Below are positions 15,493 to 17,610 of a stretch of 17,610 nucleotides of DNA, piece by piece; positions within the stretch are counted from its first letter, which is position 1; every line of letters begins with the position of its first letter. The position numbers were made by a program, and so were the translations under genes. Source of the stretch: JAICNR01 sp035699465 (GTDB lineage Bacteria > Gemmatimonadota > Gemmatimonadetes > JACCXV01 > JAHWKZ01); the NCBI GenBank assembly GCA_035699465.1, contig DASSPT010000001.1:1-17610 (forward strand), in the 5' to 3' direction. The notes beneath the pieces are model-generated. The model was not told the DNA's origin. It ran no database searches and worked only from the letters and a program-made list of their open reading frames with translations.

Positions 15493-16463
15493 TCGGCCCC
15501 GGCCCGCCAGCGCCCGATCGTCGATCCCGCGCCGGCCTGGACCAGGCGCACCCAGCTCGGCGCGTGGAGCGGTCGCAGCCGGACAGCCCGGCCGAGGTAA
15601 CCCAGGCATCGAAGGTCTTCGTTTCGGCGCAGCGCTTCCCCGATGAAGTAGTTCGCGGCCGCGATCCGTGGCGCCTCGTGCGCGGATCCTTCGGGCCTCA
15701 AGGTCGACGCCAGCTCCAGCGCCTCCGTTTCCGGTCTTCCGCGGCGCCGAAGCTCGAAGGCGCGGCGAGCGAGTCGCCCCAGGTGGTGCTGGACGTCGCG
15801 GAACGAGGAGCTGCGGCTGGCCGGAAGCACCAGCGCGACGTAGAGGGCTTCGGGCAGGACCTGATAGCGGCCCGCTTCCGCCATCCGGAACCAGAGGTCG
15901 TGGTCCTGGGCGAGGTAGAACTCACGGCGATAGCCCCCCACCCGCTCGTAGACGTCCCGGCGGAACATCACGCTCCCGTGATGGGTGGGCAGATCCGCCA
16001 GCGTGGCTCTTCCGCCCTCTTCTACGACGACGTCCGCGGGCACGCGCGCCCTGCCGGAGTCTCGCGTCGTGTACAGGTACTCCATCCGCGGCCCGCGAAC
16101 CTCCGTCCAGCAGGAGATGAATGCCAGGCCGGGATCGGCGTCGAGGGCACGCGCCTGGCGCGCCAGCCGTCCGGGACGCGAGAGGTCCGCGGCATCCTGC
16201 CGCGCGATGTAGCTCCCGCGCGCCTCAGAGCAGCCGAGGATCAGGGCCTCGGTGAGTCCGAGCCCTTCCTGGCGGAACACGCGCACGCGCCGATCGCGGG
16301 AAGCGAAATCGCGCAGGATCTCGCCGGAGCCGTCCGCCGACCCGTCGTCGACGGCCACCAGCTCGAGATCGACCTCCTCCTGATCGAGGACGCTCTCCAT
16401 GGTCGGCGCCAGATACTCTCCCGCGTCCCGTACGCTCATGACCACGCTGACGGACACCCTCAT
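15489..16463 (-). CDS. Family-2 glycosyltransferase with altered DxD-like motif
   Basis: The 324-residue protein has a GT-A domain in its first two thirds: SVVMSVRDAGEYL (6-18), VAVDDGSADGS (36-46), THHGSVMFRRDVYERVGGYR (160-179) and AQDHDLWFRMAEAG (185-198, catalytic-base region). Relatives read roughly ARMDADD at the metal site; here it is ARQDAAD (87-93), so the second aspartate of DxD is alanine (A92), while D90 and D93 remain. Activity may be kept through D93 or may be altered. Residues 220-324 form a basic, mainly helical tail without a recognised domain. The ATG at 16463 overlaps the sulfotransferase stop by 4 nt. Donor and acceptor unknown. Confidence 0.87.
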   Translation of the reverse strand: MRVSVSVVMSVRDAGEYLAPTMESVLDQEEVDLELVAVDDGSADGSGEILRDFASRDRRVRVFRQEGLGLTEALILGCSEARGSYIARQDAADLSRPGRLARQARALDADPGLAFISCWTEVRGPRMEYLYTTRDSGRARVPADVVVEEGGRATLADLPTHHGSVMFRRDVYERVGGYRREFYLAQDHDLWFRMAEAGRYQVLPEALYVALVLPASRSSSFRDVQHHLGRLARRAFELRRRGRPETEALELASTLRPEGSAHEAPRIAAANYFIGEALRRNEDLRCLGYLGRAVRLRPLHAPSWVRLVQAGAGSTIGRWRAGAE

Positions 16464-17344
16464 CCGTCCAGCGCCCCTTCCGCGCGCTCTCTCCACGTGC
16501 GCACCGGATCGCCGAACCGCTCCTCCAGGATTCGCAGATCCTCGATACAGGTTCGAGCGAGCTCGCGCTCGACCGCCGCCGGCATGGGTTTCGGCTCCCC
16601 TCCGTGAACGACCCGAAACAGATCGGGAGACAGGACCGAGTCGTCCGCCGCGACTCCCAGGAAGTCGAAGATACGCGTCAACAGCGCGCGGGGATCGGAG
16701 CGGACTTCCTCCATGAACCCGGTGAAGATCCTTTCCGGCGGGAAATGGCGGCCCCACGACTCGAGCGTCCCCCTGTAGTCGCTCCGCCCAACCACCGCGG
16801 CGTCCCTGGCGAGCGTCAGGGCCGCCTCTTCCGAAAGTGGGGAGAGACCTCGGAGCCCGGCGAGCATCCGCACCTGCGACCATCCGCGGTCGATGGGATC
16901 TCTCATCAGAAAGAGGATCTTGAGATTCGGAAACGCGTCCCGGACCCTGCCGACCTCACCGGCTGACAGCAGGGCATACTCGGGCGTGATCTCCCCCGTG
17001 ACGCGGGACGACCCGGCCCGGAAGAGGGACTCGTACCAGCCGTCGCTCCGCCTTCCCAGGAAGAAGCGCAGGTCCCACCGGAGAATCGCGGGATCGAGCG
17101 ATCGCAGGTCGGCCAGGAGACGCGGCTTCACCATACGGCGAAGTCGCCGATTCACCCAATCCTTCCCACGGAGTCGCGCGGCGACTCCAGGATGCACGTC
17201 TTCGACGCGATGCGTGAAGTAGTGAAGCTCCTTGATCGGTGGAAGCCAGAGTCCCGGGTGAGCGCGCAGGCACCTGTAGAGCCATGTGCTCGCGGCCTTC
17301 TGAGCGCCGATTCCCAGAAAGTGCGGGAGCTCATGTACGGTCAT
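16460..17344 (-). CDS. PAPS-dependent sulfotransferase
   Basis: The 294-residue protein carries both PAPS-binding signatures. The 5'-phosphosulfate loop is GIGAQKAASTWLYRCLRAHP (11-30, with K16 as likely catalytic lysine). The 3'-phosphate motif is FLMRDPIDRGWSQ (145-157, with R148 and S156). GEITPEYALL (117-126) is typical of bacterial carbohydrate sulfotransferases. It would move sulfate from PAPS to a hydroxyl (or amine) of the cluster's glycan; the acceptor is inferred. The ATG at 17344 has an AGGTGGGG-like sequence before it and puts the PAPS loop at the usual place near the N-terminus; its first 14 nt overlap the end of the preceding sulfotransferase gene. An upstream in-frame start at 17443 was rejected because the added 33 residues lie in that gene. 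Confidence 0.88.
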   Translation of the reverse strand: MTVHELPHFLGIGAQKAASTWLYRCLRAHPGLWLPPIKELHYFTHRVEDVHPGVAARLRGKDWVNRRLRRMVKPRLLADLRSLDPAILRWDLRFFLGRRSDGWYESLFRAGSSRVTGEITPEYALLSAGEVGRVRDAFPNLKILFLMRDPIDRGWSQVRMLAGLRGLSPLSEEAALTLARDAAVVGRSDYRGTLESWGRHFPPERIFTGFMEEVRSDPRALLTRIFDFLGVAADDSVLSPDLFRVVHGGEPKPMPAAVERELARTCIEDLRILEERFGDPVRTWRERAEGALDG

Positions 17345-17610
17345 ATCCCCACCTGTCCATCGCCTCCCCCGCGACTTCCTCCACCGCTGCCCGGCTGGCG
17401 TGATCGAGGAGCTGGTCAGGCCTGGAGCCGGGACGTCGGACAAGGCTCGTGTCGAAGGCTACGGGGTCGAGGTCGAGATACGCAGCCAACGACTCCACAC
17501 CTCGGCGCGGATCTTCGAGCAGGTCCTCGAATCGGATGACCTGCACCCGCGACAGGTTCCGCTCCATGCTCTCGAGCGCGCGCACCCAGTTCGCGGCCAC
17601 CTTGGCCGGC
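17331..17610 (-). CDS. Sulfotransferase, C-terminal fragment (gene continues beyond the right edge)
   Basis: Only the last 92 or so codons are inside the window, open to the edge in frame. The fragment has a W-V-R-A-L-E segment followed by VQVIRFEDLLEDPRRGVESL, which matches the C-terminal VRYEDLLxDP region of bacterial sulfotransferases, and a final helix ending DRWGYDRT. In the family this region lies after the 3'-phosphate motif. The N-terminal PAPS loop must lie beyond 17610 and cannot be checked. The stop overlaps the start region of a second, complete sulfotransferase by 14 nt, so the two are in tandem and probably co-translated. A GTG at 17600 is not a real start, because it would leave only a fragment of the fold. 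Confidence 0.75.
   Translation of the reverse strand, partial: PAKVAANWVRALESMERNLSRVQVIRFEDLLEDPRRGVESLAAYLDLDPVAFDTSLVRRPGSRPDQLLDHASRAAVEEVAGEAMDRWGYDRT

Noticed and set aside
17345..17443. Upstream in-frame start extending the complete sulfotransferase by 33 residues
   Set aside because: The extra residues are encoded within the preceding sulfotransferase gene and lack family similarity. The ATG at 17344 has an upstream purine-rich site and places the PAPS loop normally.
1..17610. Search for tRNA, rRNA, CRISPR repeats, insertion sequences, integrases or phage genes
   Set aside because: None found by eye: no periodic direct repeats, no transposase-like frame, no tRNA-like cloverleaf in the only spacer. 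Weak RNA structures inside coding regions could be missed.

Overview
The window is very GC-rich, and every gene I can support lies on the minus strand. The organism is a diderm bacterium: the leftmost gene encodes a secreted protein ending in an Omp85-type outer-membrane barrel, and the rest is mostly a surface-polysaccharide cluster. The combination (peptidase MA-like domain, PD40/TolB propeller and outer-membrane barrel in one protein; a GC-rich genome) recalls uncultured lineages such as Eisenbacteria or Gemmatimonadota. That placement is from memory and is uncertain. No tRNA, rRNA, CRISPR array, insertion sequence or integrase was seen.

Layout, in the direction of transcription (right to left). 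Positions 17610 to 2963 hold 14 tightly packed genes that look like a single operon. They are: the C-terminal end of a sulfotransferase (17331-17610, open at the window edge); a complete sulfotransferase (16460-17344); two family-2 glycosyltransferases (15489-16463, 14554-15492); a polytopic O-antigen polymerase/ligase-like protein (13148-14557); three consecutive GT-B fold, family-4 type glycosyltransferases (11985-13151, 10852-11988, 9707-10855); a WaaE/KdtX-like family-2 glycosyltransferase (8935-9705); a NodU/CmcH/TobZ-type O-carbamoyltransferase (7193-8938); a WbuB-like family-4 glycosyltransferase (5967-7196); an EamA/DMT transporter (5068-5970); a fusion of an asparaginase II domain with a carboxymuconolactone-decarboxylase (CMD) domain (3382-5061); and a YbgC-like hotdog thioesterase (2963-3385). 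Ten of the 13 junctions are 4-nt start/stop overlaps (ATGA, GTGA or TTGA). The others are a 14-nt overlap, a 1-nt gap and a 6-nt gap. This pattern was used to fix the start codons, including several GTG starts and one TTG start.

After a 148-nt spacer with two small hairpins comes a long gene (1-2814) that runs off the left edge. It encodes a signal peptide, a gluzincin metallopeptidase-like domain with HELVH, a PD40/TolB-like beta-propeller and an Omp85-type barrel. Its correct frame is continuous from a GTG at 2814 to base 1.

Working together (inference): seven glycosyltransferases and a polymerase/ligase would build a surface glycan that is sulfated and O-carbamoylated. No initiating phosphoglycosyltransferase, dedicated flippase, chain-length regulator or nucleotide-sugar enzyme is present in the window; these may lie beyond the right edge. 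The transporter, asparaginase-CMD fusion and thioesterase are translationally coupled to the glycan genes but have no obvious glycan role.
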